In this document: in pieces, positions 1 to 8,638 of the stretch
Layout: every line of letters starts with the position of its first letter
Position numbering within the stretch: position 1 is the first letter of the stretch
DNA from: an uncultured Oscillospiraceae bacterium
Lineage (GTDB): Bacteria; Bacillota; Clostridia; Oscillospirales; Oscillospiraceae
Reading direction: 5' to 3'
Assembly: GCA_934546685.1 (NCBI GenBank)
Contig: CAKTEB010000011.1
Coordinates: 1-40,349 of the forward strand
Length of the DNA: 40,349 bases
Program-made: the position numbers and the translations under genes
Notes under the pieces: generated by a model
Database searches by the model: none
Told to the model about the DNA's origin: nothing
Seen by the model: only the letters and a program-made list of their open reading frames with translations

Positions 1-2
1 AT

Positions 3-1064
3 TTCAGCGTGGTCTACATCCTCTGGGGCATGACCTACACCATGATGGACATTCCCTACTGGTCCATGATCCCCGCGGTGACCCAGACCCCAAAAGATCG
101 GGAGAACCTGTCGGTAATCGGCAGGACCTGCGCCGGGGTGGGCTCTGCCCTGATCGCCATGTTTACCATGCTCCTGGTGGGGGCATTGGGCGGCGACAGT
201 GAGCGGCAGGGCTTCCGGTGGGTGGCGCTGATCGTGGCGGTGATCTTCGTGGTGACCGAGACTATCTGCTGCCTCCGGGTCAAGGAGCGCCAGGATACGG
301 AGCTGAAAACCGCCACGGTGAAGGAGATGTTCAAGGCGCTGTTCTCCAACGACCAGGCCCTGGTGGTGGTGCTCAGCATTGTGCTCATCAATTCGGCCCT
401 GTACCTCACCTCCAACTTCATCATCTACTTCTTCAAGTATGACTTCGGCGGCGAGGGCTGGAAGGCCAGCTATACCCTGTTCAGTACCGTAGGCGGCGCG
501 GCGCAGATCCTGGGCATGATGGTTTTGTATCCCCTGCTGCGGAAGAAGCTCAGCAACACCGGGGTTTTCACCCTGAGCCTGGGGTTGGCCCTGGGCGGCT
601 ATGCGGTGATGCTGGGGCTGTGCCTCACCGGGTTCTCTGGGAATCTGGGGCTCCTGTGCATCCCAGGAGTGGTGGTGTTTGCCTGCAACGGCATGCTCAG
701 CGTGCTGACCACTCTGTTCCTGGCCCACAGCGTGGACTATGGACAGCTGAAAACCGGGCGGCGGGAGGAGAGCGTAATCTTCTCCATGCAGACCTTTGTG
801 GTGAAGGCGGCCTCCGGCGTAGCGGTGTTCTTTACGGGTATCGGCCTGGACTGGATCGGCCTGGTGGGCAATGCAGATGAGACCGGGCCCGTGGTGGCCC
901 AGAGTGCTGAAACGCTTCTGGGACTGCGGCTGATGATGACGGTGCTGCCCATGATCGTGCTGGTGGCGGCTCTGCTGCTGTTTCGGAAAAAATTCACCCT
1001 GACGGATCAGCGGGCTGTGGAGATCAGCCAGGCGCTTCATGGAAAGGAGCGGGAAAATGGGTGA
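3..1064 (+). CDS. GPH-family sugar:cation symporter, C-terminal part (5' end outside window)
   Basis: Reading frame is open from base 3, so the start lies upstream; about 354 residues of an expected 450-480 are visible. The early stretch with MDIPYWSMIPA followed by a charged DRENLS loop is the typical cytoplasmic region of glycoside-pentoside-hexuronide:cation symporters (MelB type). Several hydrophobic helices follow, with a large central hydrophilic loop (about residues 95-115, rich in Lys/Arg/Glu), as in this superfamily fold. Family role: co-import of an oligosaccharide or glycoside with Na+ or H+ across the cytoplasmic membrane. The next gene, an alpha-galactosidase, overlaps its end by 8 bases, so the likely cargo is an alpha-galactoside such as melibiose or raffinose; this is inferred from context only. 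Confidence 0.85.
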   Translation, partial: FSVVYILWGMTYTMMDIPYWSMIPAVTQTPKDRENLSVIGRTCAGVGSALIAMFTMLLVGALGGDSERQGFRWVALIVAVIFVVTETICCLRVKERQDTELKTATVKEMFKALFSNDQALVVVLSIVLINSALYLTSNFIIYFFKYDFGGEGWKASYTLFSTVGGAAQILGMMVLYPLLRKKLSNTGVFTLSLGLALGGYAVMLGLCLTGFSGNLGLLCIPGVVVFACNGMLSVLTTLFLAHSVDYGQLKTGRREESVIFSMQTFVVKAASGVAVFFTGIGLDWIGLVGNADETGPVVAQSAETLLGLRLMMTVLPMIVLVAALLLFRKKFTLTDQRAVEISQALHGKERENG

Positions 1065-2658
1065 GCTGCTGCGATGGACGGCGTCTACGGAGCATGGCTC
1101 CGATGGGGGTGCTGCGGTGGTCACGGCCAATATGGGCGTGCTGAGGATCCGGGCTCAGCTGCCGGAGGGGATCCTCCGGGACGCGGAGGCCGTGCTGCCC
1201 TGGGCCATGGAGGAGGATGAGCGGCTGTTTCTTGGCGGCTACCAGACCTGGACCCAATGCCCGGAGATCGGGAAATGGGATCGGCAGCGGGGTGTGGATC
1301 AGATCCCGGGCTTTTTGAAGCAGCGCTACGCCTTTGATCGGTACGGCGATTATCACTTTGTGGAGTACGGGAAGAAAAAGGGGCAGAACCACGGCTTTTC
1401 CTACTGCTATTTCCGCCGGGGGAACAACTATCGGCTCCTCGCCTCCCTGGATGAAACCCCGGGCTACACCATCTTCCGGTATGACAGCCGAAAGGGAGAG
1501 CTGACCCTCCGGCGGGACTGTGCCGGAGTCCGGCATCCGGGCGGCGGCTTCCAGGCCTTTGATCTGTATTTTGCGGAGGGCACGGAGCGGGAGGTCTTTG
1601 ACGGCTGGTTTGCGGCTATGGGCTGCCAGCCCAGAACCACCCAGAAGCTGGCGGGGTACTCCAGCTGGTACAACCGCTATGAAGACATCGACGAAACGGC
1701 GATCCGGGCGGACCTAAAGGGCTGCGAAACGCTGCTCCAGCCCGGGGATCTATTTCAGATCGACGATGGCTGGGAGCCAGCGGTGGGCGATTGGCTGGAG
1801 CCGGATCCAAAGAAGTTTCCGGGAGGCATGAAGCCCCTGGCAGAACGGGCCCATGAGGCCGGACTGAAAGCAGGACTTTGGCTGGCACCCTTCGTCTGTG
1901 AGAAGGAATCGGCGATTTACCGGGAGCACCCAGATTGGCTTTTGAGGGCGGACGGAAAGCCCTGGTGCTGCGGCGGCAACTGGAGCGGCTTTTACGCCCT
2001 GGACATCGACCATCCGGAGGTGCCGCGCTACCTGAAGGCGGTCTTTGACCAGGTGCTGGGGGAGTGGGGCTTCGACCTTGTAAAGCTGGACTTCCTCTAT
2101 GGAGCCGCGCCCTTTGGAACGGAGCGGGAGTCCCGGGCGGCACGGATGCGGCGGGCCATGGAGCTGCAGCGTGTTTGGTGCGGCGATAAGCTGATCCTGG
2201 GCTGCGGAGTCCCAGTAATGCCCGCCTTCGGGCTGGTGGACTATTGCAGGGTGGGCTGCGATGTGAGCCTAGACTGGGACGACAAGCTGTACATGCGGGG
2301 CTTCCACCGGGAACGGAACTCCACCCGCCAGTCCATGGGCAACACCATTTTTCGGCGGCAGCTGGACGGCCGGGCCTACGGCAGTGATCCCGACGTGTTT
2401 TTCCTGCGGGAGCAGAATTGCAGACTGACTGGGGTACAGAAACATATGCTGGCTGTAGTCAACGCCCTGTTTGGATCTGTGTTCCTGACCTCCGATGATC
2501 CCGGCAGCTATACCCAGGATATGCGGCGGCAGTATCAGACCCTTCGGATGCTGTTTCAGGAGGGAAAGGTGCTGGAGGTAAACGCGGATCAGGGACTTAC
2601 CATCACCTATGAGCTGCATGGGAACGTACACACCCTGGACTGCAAAGAAATTATGTAA
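1057..2658 (+). CDS. GH36-type alpha-galactosidase
   Basis: 533-residue cytoplasmic glycosidase with no signal peptide. The GH36 catalytic TIM barrel is seen from about residue 200: YSSWYNRYEDI, then QIDDGWE, then GLWLAPF, then VKLDF carrying the expected nucleophile Asp345, and CRVGCDVSLDW carrying the expected acid/base Asp402. Family reaction: hydrolysis of terminal alpha-1,6-galactosyl residues from melibiose, raffinose and related sugars. The start at 1057 is chosen over an in-frame ATG at 1039 because AAAGGAG lies 8 bases before it. It overlaps the symporter gene by 8 bases, indicating translational coupling. It is shorter than the roughly 700-residue lactobacillal GH36 enzymes, with a compact N-terminal beta domain. 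Exact substrate is not determinable from sequence alone. Confidence 0.88.
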   Translation: MGELLRWTASTEHGSDGGAAVVTANMGVLRIRAQLPEGILRDAEAVLPWAMEEDERLFLGGYQTWTQCPEIGKWDRQRGVDQIPGFLKQRYAFDRYGDYHFVEYGKKKGQNHGFSYCYFRRGNNYRLLASLDETPGYTIFRYDSRKGELTLRRDCAGVRHPGGGFQAFDLYFAEGTEREVFDGWFAAMGCQPRTTQKLAGYSSWYNRYEDIDETAIRADLKGCETLLQPGDLFQIDDGWEPAVGDWLEPDPKKFPGGMKPLAERAHEAGLKAGLWLAPFVCEKESAIYREHPDWLLRADGKPWCCGGNWSGFYALDIDHPEVPRYLKAVFDQVLGEWGFDLVKLDFLYGAAPFGTERESRAARMRRAMELQRVWCGDKLILGCGVPVMPAFGLVDYCRVGCDVSLDWDDKLYMRGFHRERNSTRQSMGNTIFRRQLDGRAYGSDPDVFFLREQNCRLTGVQKHMLAVVNALFGSVFLTSDDPGSYTQDMRRQYQTLRMLFQEGKVLEVNADQGLTITYELHGNVHTLDCKEIM

Positions 2659-2671
2659 ATAAGAAGACATA

Positions 2672-2707
2672 AAAATGCAGCCGCGGCTCCATGCCGCGGC
2701 TGCATTT
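2672..2707. terminator. Bidirectional rho-independent terminator
   Basis: Perfect 15-bp stem (2673-2687 with 2693-2707) and a 5-base loop, with an A-run before and a T-run after. It lies between the convergent alpha-galactosidase and glyA genes and can stop transcription from both. Confidence 0.85.
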
Positions 2708-2723
2708 GCAGTTCTAATGGGAC

Positions 2724-3983
2724 TTATTCATACAGGGGGAACTTGGCGGTGAGGGCATCCACACGGGCGGTGATCTCGTCCTTCATGGTGTCGAAGTGGT
2801 AGATGCAGTCGGCAATGCAGTCGGCGATCTCCTTCATCTCTTCAGGGCCCATGCCTCGAGTGGTAACAGCGGGGGTGCCCAGCCGCACGCCGGAGGTGAT
2901 GAAGGGGCTGCGCTTCTCACCGGGAACGGTGTTCTTATTGGCGGTGATGTGCACCTCGTCCAGGTTGTGCTCCAGCTCCTTGCCGGTGCATTCCTCGTCG
3001 GTGAGATCCACCAGCAGCAGATGGTTGTCCGTGCCGCCGGAGACCAGCTTCACGCCGCGAGCCAGGAGCTCCTGGGCCATGGCCTGGGCGTTCTCAATGA
3101 TCTTTCTGCCGTACTCCTTGAACTCGGGCTTCAGTGCCTCGCCGAAGCATATGGCCTTGGCTGCGATGATGTGCTCCAGAGGGCCGCCCTGGGTGCCGGG
3201 GAAGATGGCCTTGTTGACCTTCTTGGAGATGTCCTCATTGTTGGTGAGGATCAGGCCGCCCCGGGGACCCCGAAGGGTCTTATGCGTGGTGGTGGTGACC
3301 ACGTCTGCATAGGGCACGGGATTCTGATGATAACCCGCGGCTACGAGACCGGCGATGTGGGCCATATCCACCATCAGCAGCGCGCCGTTGTCGTGGGCGA
3401 TCTGGGCGATGCGCTCAAAATCGATGGCACGGGGATAGGCGGAGGCGCCGGCTACGACGAGCTTGGGCTTTACCTGAGCCACCTGCTGGGCCATCTTGTC
3501 ATAGTCGATGAAGCCCTGGTCGTTGACGCCGTAGGAAACGAAGTGGTAGTTCTTGCCGGACATATTCACAGGGCTGCCGTGGGTCAGATGGCCGCCCTGG
3601 CTCAGGTCCATGCCCATGACCGTATCGCCCAGGTCCAGAAGGCCGAAGTACACAGCCATATTGGCCTGCGCACCGCTGTGAGGCTGGACATTGGCATAGG
3701 CAGCGCCGAAGAGCGCCTTGGCCCGGTCAATGGCAAGCTGCTCCACCTGATCCACATACATGCAGCCGCCGTAGTAGCGCTTGCCAGGGTAGCCCTCGGC
3801 ATATTTGTTGGTGAGAATGCTGCCCATGGCGGCCATGACCGCAGGGGAGACAATGTTCTCGCTGGCGATCAGCTCAATGTTCTGGCGCTGACGGTGCAGC
3901 TCACGATTCATGGCAGCGCCCAGCTCAGGATCCGCTGCACTGACAACGCCGATGGTATCCAGCATGTCCTTATACATAGTCAT
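2724..3983 (-). CDS. glyA: Serine hydroxymethyltransferase
   Basis: Full-length 419-residue PLP enzyme converting serine plus tetrahydrofolate to glycine plus 5,10-methylene-THF, the main one-carbon entry point in the cytoplasm. Seen: N-terminal IELIASEN, NKYAEGYPGKRYYGG, the substrate-loop region SQGGHLTHG, MVDMAHIAGL, and the PLP lysine in TTTTHKTLRGPRGG (Lys235). The start ATG at 3983 lies 4 bases after AAAAGGAG; an ATG two codons later (3977) has better spacing and may be the true start. It is monocistronic, with its own promoter upstream and a shared terminator downstream. Housekeeping gene; nothing unusual. Confidence 0.97.
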   Translation of the reverse strand: MTMYKDMLDTIGVVSAADPELGAAMNRELHRQRQNIELIASENIVSPAVMAAMGSILTNKYAEGYPGKRYYGGCMYVDQVEQLAIDRAKALFGAAYANVQPHSGAQANMAVYFGLLDLGDTVMGMDLSQGGHLTHGSPVNMSGKNYHFVSYGVNDQGFIDYDKMAQQVAQVKPKLVVAGASAYPRAIDFERIAQIAHDNGALLMVDMAHIAGLVAAGYHQNPVPYADVVTTTTHKTLRGPRGGLILTNNEDISKKVNKAIFPGTQGGPLEHIIAAKAICFGEALKPEFKEYGRKIIENAQAMAQELLARGVKLVSGGTDNHLLLVDLTDEECTGKELEHNLDEVHITANKNTVPGEKRSPFITSGVRLGTPAVTTRGMGPEEMKEIADCIADCIYHFDTMKDEITARVDALTAKFPLYE

Positions 3984-4062
3984 CGATCTCCTTTTCTAAA
4001 TCTCTGCCGTTTTCTCGGCCAGACATCGGCGGCAAACCGAACCGCCGAACCAATATGATAGG

Positions 4063-4091
4063 ATTATACGGCAAAAATCCCCTGGGCACAA
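4063..4091 (-). promoter_or_regulatory. Candidate sigma-A promoter of glyA
   Basis: On the minus strand TTGTGC (4086-4091) and TATAAT (4063-4068) are separated by 17 bp. The -10 is perfect and the -35 matches at three positions. The leader would be about 75 bases; I recognise no riboswitch in it. Confidence 0.6.
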
Positions 4092-4177
4092 TACGTTTGT
4101 TGCGTCCCAGAGGAAGATTGGAGAAACTGATAAAAATACGGACTCAATAGTGAGATGCCTATACAAAATGAAGACAG

Positions 4178-5110
4178 TCACCGTTTCCTGGCGCAGAGAT
4201 CGATGCTCTCGCGGAGCTCGGGGGGCGTCATGGCGGTGATCCTCGGATCGTGGATGGACAGGGCGTTGGTCAGGAACACCAAATTGTCCAGAGTCAGCAC
4301 AAAGCCCGGGAAGCGGCTGTCAGACAGAAAATCCAATAGGCTGAACCGATCGATCTGATAGAGCTCCGCCGCCAGCTCCGGCCGCTGATCCAGCATCCGG
4401 CATAATTCCGGGGACAGGGGCTGTTCCTCCACATGGACCCGGAGCTTGTTTTTCAGCATGGCGGTCCAGTCCTTCTCCCGGTACTTCCGGTCACAGAGCT
4501 TGTCAAAGATATTGAGCATGGACCAGTCGCAGGTGATAAGGGTGGCGAAGATGCCGTTGAGGGCCCGGCTCAGATCGGCGCTTCCGGCCCAGTCGGGTTT
4601 GGATTTATACCGGAGGTCGTGCTCCACCTCGTGCCAGCCCTCGGAGAACACCGTCCGCAGCTGGATCTCCACGGTGGTGTCGATGGGGTACTGATCGTAG
4701 ATAACGCTGGGCAGGGCCTGACGGCAGCTCATGGGCAGCTTACAGATCAGGTTCAGCCGGGTGGGGCTGAAGGTATCGGCGTCGGGGCGATCCTCGGTAA
4801 TGGACACCACGGAGAACTGATCCTCGATGATCCGCCGACACAGGGCCTGGTCATCCTGAAAATACACGGCAATGCGGATGCCGAAGAGATCCTGCATCCG
4901 CTTTCCGTCCTGATAGTTCTTTACTTGCAGCTTGGCCCGGGTGGAGGCGGCGCTTTTTGTGCGGGTAAACAGGCGATAGTAGAGCCCGCACTTTTCCAGG
5001 CCCGCGGTGAGCCGTTCCGCCATGGTGCGGATGATGGATTCGGGGATAGTCTGAAAATCCTGTTCCAGATTGGGGTAATCCATGGGAGTTGATCCGTCCT
5101 TTATGTTCAT
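4178..5110 (-). CDS. RelA/SpoT-fold nucleotidyltransferase-like protein, single-domain, atypical G-loop
   Basis: 310 residues, no signal peptide, no HD hydrolase domain, no TGS/ACT. Residues about 45-170 resemble the RelA/SpoT synthetase domain: basic TRTKSAASTRAK segment, DLFGIRI with the expected metal-binding Asp74, and VEIQLRT with the expected catalytic Glu148 followed by EVEHDLRYKS. The guanine-stacking motif normally written GYRSxH is not recognisable between these: the equivalent stretch reads around SPTRLNLICKLP. Residues 175-310 form a helical C-terminal region I do not recognise. By family it could make (p)ppGpp or a related nucleotide, or act on another acceptor; the substrate is uncertain. 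The start at 5110 lacks a clear ribosome site; ATG 5083, preceded by AAAGGAC 13 bases away, is an alternative. It follows the small peptidase-fold gene after 6 bases, suggesting one operon. Confidence 0.75.
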   Translation of the reverse strand: MNIKDGSTPMDYPNLEQDFQTIPESIIRTMAERLTAGLEKCGLYYRLFTRTKSAASTRAKLQVKNYQDGKRMQDLFGIRIAVYFQDDQALCRRIIEDQFSVVSITEDRPDADTFSPTRLNLICKLPMSCRQALPSVIYDQYPIDTTVEIQLRTVFSEGWHEVEHDLRYKSKPDWAGSADLSRALNGIFATLITCDWSMLNIFDKLCDRKYREKDWTAMLKNKLRVHVEEQPLSPELCRMLDQRPELAAELYQIDRFSLLDFLSDSRFPGFVLTLDNLVFLTNALSIHDPRITAMTPPELRESIDLCARKR

Positions 5111-5116
5111 ATGGTT

Positions 5117-5614
5117 TTATGCTGCGATAATGGTCAGAGTTAAGGGGAACTTTACATAATCCCAGTAGAACTCCGCCATGGAGAGGGTATGATGAGGGAT
5201 CCCGGCGGCTGCTCCGAAAAAGCGCAGCTTTCCGTCCGGCTCCCGGCGAAAGGCGGCGAAGTGGTTGGTCTTGCCCGCCCGGTAGAGAATGATCCCGGCC
5301 CGGCTCCGGGCCGCCAGCTCCTGGGCGTGGAAGGGCCGCAGGGCAAATTCCAGAGGCACCTGCTCCCGCCGGAGCTCATAGACCAGGGCGAAGAAATTGA
5401 GGCCCAGCCTGCCGCCGCCCAGCAGCGTGCGCTCCAGCCTGTGCAGCAGAAGATCGGGATCCGGGTCCCGGTCCAGCGCTTTTAGAAAGTTATAGGCGGC
5501 GATCCAGCCGCAGCCGTTTTTGCTGGAAGGGCGGACGCCGAAGGGAATATTTTCGGTATAGCGCTGGTCAATGATATAGCCATCGTCGCTGAGGGCTTTG
5601 GGATTGAGCTTCAT
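5117..5614 (-). CDS. Small C39-like (papain-fold) cysteine peptidase-like protein
   Basis: 165 residues, no signal peptide or membrane segment, so cytoplasmic. The pattern NGCGWIAAYNFL (Cys35) is like the Cys-Gly-x-x-Ala nucleophile helix of C39/papain-fold peptidases, and NHFAAF (His118) in a strand after a variable region fits the catalytic His. A following acidic or amide residue cannot be assigned with certainty. The start at 5614 is chosen because GGGGAGG lies 7 bases before it; longer upstream reading has no ribosome site. It is the first gene of a two-gene unit with the RelA-fold gene, 6 bases apart. Whether it is an active peptidase, and on what, cannot be told; it could also be a transglutaminase-like or bacteriocin-peptidase-derived domain. 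Confidence 0.65.
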   Translation of the reverse strand: MKLNPKALSDDGYIIDQRYTENIPFGVRPSSKNGCGWIAAYNFLKALDRDPDPDLLLHRLERTLLGGGRLGLNFFALVYELRREQVPLEFALRPFHAQELAARSRAGIILYRAGKTNHFAAFRREPDGKLRFFGAAAGIPHHTLSMAEFYWDYVKFPLTLTIIAA

Positions 5615-5734
5615 AGTATGGCCTCCCCGGGCAGGGAATTCCTGCAAGACTATTCTATCATACCCGGCGGCAATTTGAAACCTTAAATCGGAGACCGTGC
5701 CACAAAGGGACGAAAATGGGCAGAAAACGCAGTG

Positions 5735-5768
5735 GGCCGGAGACCGCATAGCGCGATCTCCGGCCTTT
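5735..5768 (-). terminator. Possible terminator after the aldehyde/alcohol dehydrogenase operon
   Basis: 9-bp GC-rich stem (5735-5743 with 5757-5765) with a 13-base loop. The T-run on the minus strand is poor, so efficiency is uncertain. Confidence 0.4.
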
Positions 5769-5799
5769 CCGATATGGAATGGATCTCAGAGGGGATTAA

Positions 5800-6966
5800 T
5801 CAGAGGCTGCCCTCGTAGGCCTGGCGGTAGATCTCGATGATCTGCTCCTTCTTGGCCTTCCGGGGATTGGTGACGGCACAGGCGTCCTTCATGGCGTTTT
5901 CGGCCATGATCTCAAAGTCCTTGGGCTTTACGCCCAGCACCTTCAGATTGGCGGGGATGCCCACAAAGTCCGCAAAGCGCTTGATGCCGCCGATGACGGC
6001 CATGGCTCTGTCCGGGTACAGGCTGGTGCTGAAGTGCTCGTCAATATTCATGGCGCGGCCGATCTCCACGATCCTGTCATAGTTGCCGATGATGTTGAAC
6101 CGCTCCACATAGGGCAGCAGCAGGGCGTTGCACACGCCGTGGGGCAGATCGTAGAAGCCGCCCAGCTGGTGGGCCATGGCGTGGACGTAGCCCAGGGAGG
6201 CGTTGTTGAAGGCGATGCCTGCCAGGTACTGGGCGTAGGCCATCTTGTCCCGGGCCTTCATATAGTCGCCGTTGGCCACGGCTTTGGGAAGATAGTGACC
6301 AATCATTTCCATGGCCTTCAGGGCTGCCGCGTCCGTCAGCGGGTTGGCGTCGGTGGATACATAGGCCTCGATGGCGTGGGTCAGGGCGTCCATGCCTGTG
6401 GCGGCAGTCAGGGAAGCGGGCATGCCCTTATGGAGCTCCGGATCGTTGACGGCCACCTTGGGGGTCACGCGCCAGTCGATGATGCACATTTTCACCTTTC
6501 GGGCAGTATCGGTGATGATGCAGAACCGGGTGATTTCCGAAGCGGTGCCGGCGGTGGTATTGATGGCCAGCAGGGGCGGCACATCCGTGTGGAGCTTATT
6601 GACGCCCTCATAGTCCTGGATCCGTCCGCCGTTGGCGGCCACAATGGCGATGGCCTTGGCGCAGTCATGGGAGGAGCCGCCGCCCAGAGAGATCATGCTG
6701 TCGCAGCCATGCTCCTGATAGAAGGCGAGACCTGCCTCTACGTTGGTATCCTTGGGGTTGGGCTCCGCACCGCCGAACACCGCGGATTCCACGCCGGCAG
6801 CCTTCAGAATGCTCTGGATCTGAGCGGTCATGGGATGCGTGGCAAGAAAGCTGTCGGTGACGATCATGGTGCGCTTGCCGCCCAGGCTGTCCATCAGCGC
6901 TCCAACCTCGGAGACGGAGCCCGCGCCGAATACGTTGCGCGTAGGGAGATAATAGTAGGTAGACAT
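5800..6966 (-). CDS. Iron-containing (group III) alcohol dehydrogenase
   Basis: 388 residues, full family length. Reaction: NAD(P)H-dependent interconversion of aldehydes and primary alcohols. Seen: nucleotide-binding GGGSSHD (about residues 95-101) and the four metal ligands Asp193 and His197 (GMDALTHAIEAY), His262 (GYVHAMAHQLGG) and His276 (DLPHGVCNALL). The start ATG at 6966 has GAAGG 7 bases upstream. It is the second gene of an operon, 34 bases after the aldehyde dehydrogenase, so the two probably act on the same aldehyde, oxidising or reducing it as redox balance requires. It is similar in type to 1,3-propanediol, ethanol and butanol dehydrogenases; chain length of the substrate is not readable from sequence. 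Confidence 0.93.
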   Translation of the reverse strand: MSTYYYLPTRNVFGAGSVSEVGALMDSLGGKRTMIVTDSFLATHPMTAQIQSILKAAGVESAVFGGAEPNPKDTNVEAGLAFYQEHGCDSMISLGGGSSHDCAKAIAIVAANGGRIQDYEGVNKLHTDVPPLLAINTTAGTASEITRFCIITDTARKVKMCIIDWRVTPKVAVNDPELHKGMPASLTAATGMDALTHAIEAYVSTDANPLTDAAALKAMEMIGHYLPKAVANGDYMKARDKMAYAQYLAGIAFNNASLGYVHAMAHQLGGFYDLPHGVCNALLLPYVERFNIIGNYDRIVEIGRAMNIDEHFSTSLYPDRAMAVIGGIKRFADFVGIPANLKVLGVKPKDFEIMAENAMKDACAVTNPRKAKKEQIIEIYRQAYEGSL

Positions 6967-7000
6967 AATATGACCTTCTTTCTTTCGTGGAGACGGAAAT

Positions 7001-8485
7001 TTATGCGGGATAGAACCCGGAGGGGGCGGAGTTCAGGTTGATGAAGATGTTCTTCTTCTGGGTGTAGGCGTCCAGAATGCTGAGGTCGGTCTCACGGCCG
7101 ATACCGGAGTTCTTATAGCCGCCGAAGGGGGCGCCGGCGGGGAGCTGGTTGTAGGTGTTGACCCACATCCGTCCGGTCTCTACGCTCCGGGCCACCTTCA
7201 GCGCCCGGGTGATATCCTGGGTCCAGACCGCGCCGCCCAGACCGTAGCTGGAGTCATTGGCCATGGCGATGACCTCGTCTTCGGTCCTGAACTTGATGAC
7301 CACGGCCACAGGCCCGAAGATCTCCTCCTGGGCAATGCGCATCTTGTTGTCCACGTTGGTGATCAGGGTGGGTTCGAAGAAGCAGCCGTTTTTCAGGTCA
7401 CCCTGGGTGGCACGTTTACCGCCGCAGACGATGGCAGCGCCCTCCTGCTTGGCGATGTCCATGTACGCGGTGATTTTTTTGACCTGGGCCTCGTTGATCT
7501 GACTGCCGATCTGGGTGGCGGGATCCAGAGGATCGCCCTGCTTGACCTTCTTGAATGCCTTTACCGCCGCGTCTACGAACTTGTCATAGATGCCCTCCTG
7601 GACGAAGACCCGGGATCCGGCGCAGCAGACCTGGCCCTGATTGAACAGGATGCCCAGCTGGAGGCCGTCGATGGCCTGGTCGAAGTTGCAGTCGTCGAAG
7701 AAGATGTTGGCGCTCTTGCCGCCCAGCTCCAGGGTGGCGGGGATCAGCTTCTGGGCCGCTACGGCTGCCACATCCCGGCCAACCTCGGTGGAGCCTGTGA
7801 AGGCCAGCTTTCGGAAGCCCGGATGCTCCAGCATGTACTGACCGGACTTGGAGCCCTTGCCGGTGATAACGTTGATGACGCCTGCGGGCACCAGATCGGA
7901 GATCAGCTCCATGAATACCAGCAGGCTCAGAGGTGTGGCGGAGGAGGACTTAATCACCGTGCAGTCGCCGGAGGCCAGCACCGGGGCCAGCTTCCAGGCT
8001 GCCATGCAGAAGGGGAAGTTCCAGGGGACGATCTGTCCCACCACGCCGATGGGCTCCCGAAGTACCATGCTCAGGTAGCCGCCGTCCAGAACCGTGGCGC
8101 TGCCCTGCTCCGTGCGGATGGCGCTGGCAAAGTAGCGGAAGTGATCGGAGGACAGGGGCACATCGACGGCCATGGTCTCCCGGATGGGCTTGCCGTTGTC
8201 CAGGGTTTCCACGGTGGCCAGCAGCTCGGCGTTCTCGTCGATGCGATCCGCAATTTTATTCAGGATCTCCGCCCGCTGAATGGGCTCCACCTGCTTCCAG
8301 GCCGGGAAGGCCTTCCAGGCGGCGTCCACGGCGGCGTCCACATCCTCCTTCGTAGCCTCTGCACAGAAGGAAAGATGTGCGCCGGTGGCGGGGTTGGTGG
8401 TTTCAAACTCTTTCCCATCGGAGGCGGGAACGAACTTCCCGCCAATGTACAGACCATAGTGTTCCTTCAAGTTGACATTCATCAT
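7001..8485 (-). CDS. NAD(P)+-dependent aldehyde dehydrogenase
   Basis: 494 residues, typical of the non-acylating ALDH superfamily (betaine/acetaldehyde dehydrogenase class). Seen: IVPWNFP (residues 152-158), FTGSTEVG (229-236), general base Glu253 in LELGGKS, catalytic Cys287 in GQVCCAGSR, and EEIFGPV near the C-terminus. It oxidises an aldehyde to the acid with reduction of NAD(P)+, in the cytoplasm. AAAGGAG precedes tandem ATG codons (8485, 8482) by 5 and 8 bases. It is the first gene of an operon with the iron alcohol dehydrogenase. An amino-aldehyde role is possible, but no adjacent amine or choline gene supports it. Confidence 0.94.
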   Translation of the reverse strand: MMNVNLKEHYGLYIGGKFVPASDGKEFETTNPATGAHLSFCAEATKEDVDAAVDAAWKAFPAWKQVEPIQRAEILNKIADRIDENAELLATVETLDNGKPIRETMAVDVPLSSDHFRYFASAIRTEQGSATVLDGGYLSMVLREPIGVVGQIVPWNFPFCMAAWKLAPVLASGDCTVIKSSSATPLSLLVFMELISDLVPAGVINVITGKGSKSGQYMLEHPGFRKLAFTGSTEVGRDVAAVAAQKLIPATLELGGKSANIFFDDCNFDQAIDGLQLGILFNQGQVCCAGSRVFVQEGIYDKFVDAAVKAFKKVKQGDPLDPATQIGSQINEAQVKKITAYMDIAKQEGAAIVCGGKRATQGDLKNGCFFEPTLITNVDNKMRIAQEEIFGPVAVVIKFRTEDEVIAMANDSSYGLGGAVWTQDITRALKVARSVETGRMWVNTYNQLPAGAPFGGYKNSGIGRETDLSILDAYTQKKNIFINLNSAPSGFYPA

Positions 8486-8604
8486 GATAGCTCCTTTATG
8501 TGACCGAATGCCCTTTCGAGATCGCTAGCAGATCCAGAGCGGGGGACGGAAATTGGACAGTGCGGCGGGGAACGCTGTCCGGGCGTTTCCCTGTGCATGT
8601 TTTC

Positions 8605-8638
8605 ATTATAGCGCGGACGGCGGCAAATTCCCTGTCAA
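8605..8638 (-). promoter_or_regulatory. Candidate promoter elements of the aldehyde/alcohol dehydrogenase operon
   Basis: Perfect minus-strand TATAAT (8605-8610). A perfect TTGACA lies upstream at 8633-8638 but the spacing is 22 bp, too long for a normal sigma-A promoter, so the -35 is probably weak and an activator may be needed. The leader would be about 110 bases. Confidence 0.4.

Noticed and set aside
2796..4058. 420-codon plus-strand frame opposite glyA
   Set aside because: Mirror of the glyA coding strand, low-complexity Gly/His/Val-rich product, no ribosome site.
3996..4181. 61-codon minus-strand frame upstream of glyA
   Set aside because: Overlaps the glyA promoter, no ribosome site, no recognisable protein.
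8621..8638. Sigma-54-like -24/-12 element (TTGACAG-GGAAT-TTGC) for the dehydrogenase operon
   Set aside because: The nearly invariant GG of the -24 box is GA, no enhancer-binding activator gene is nearby, and a perfect TATAAT lies downstream.
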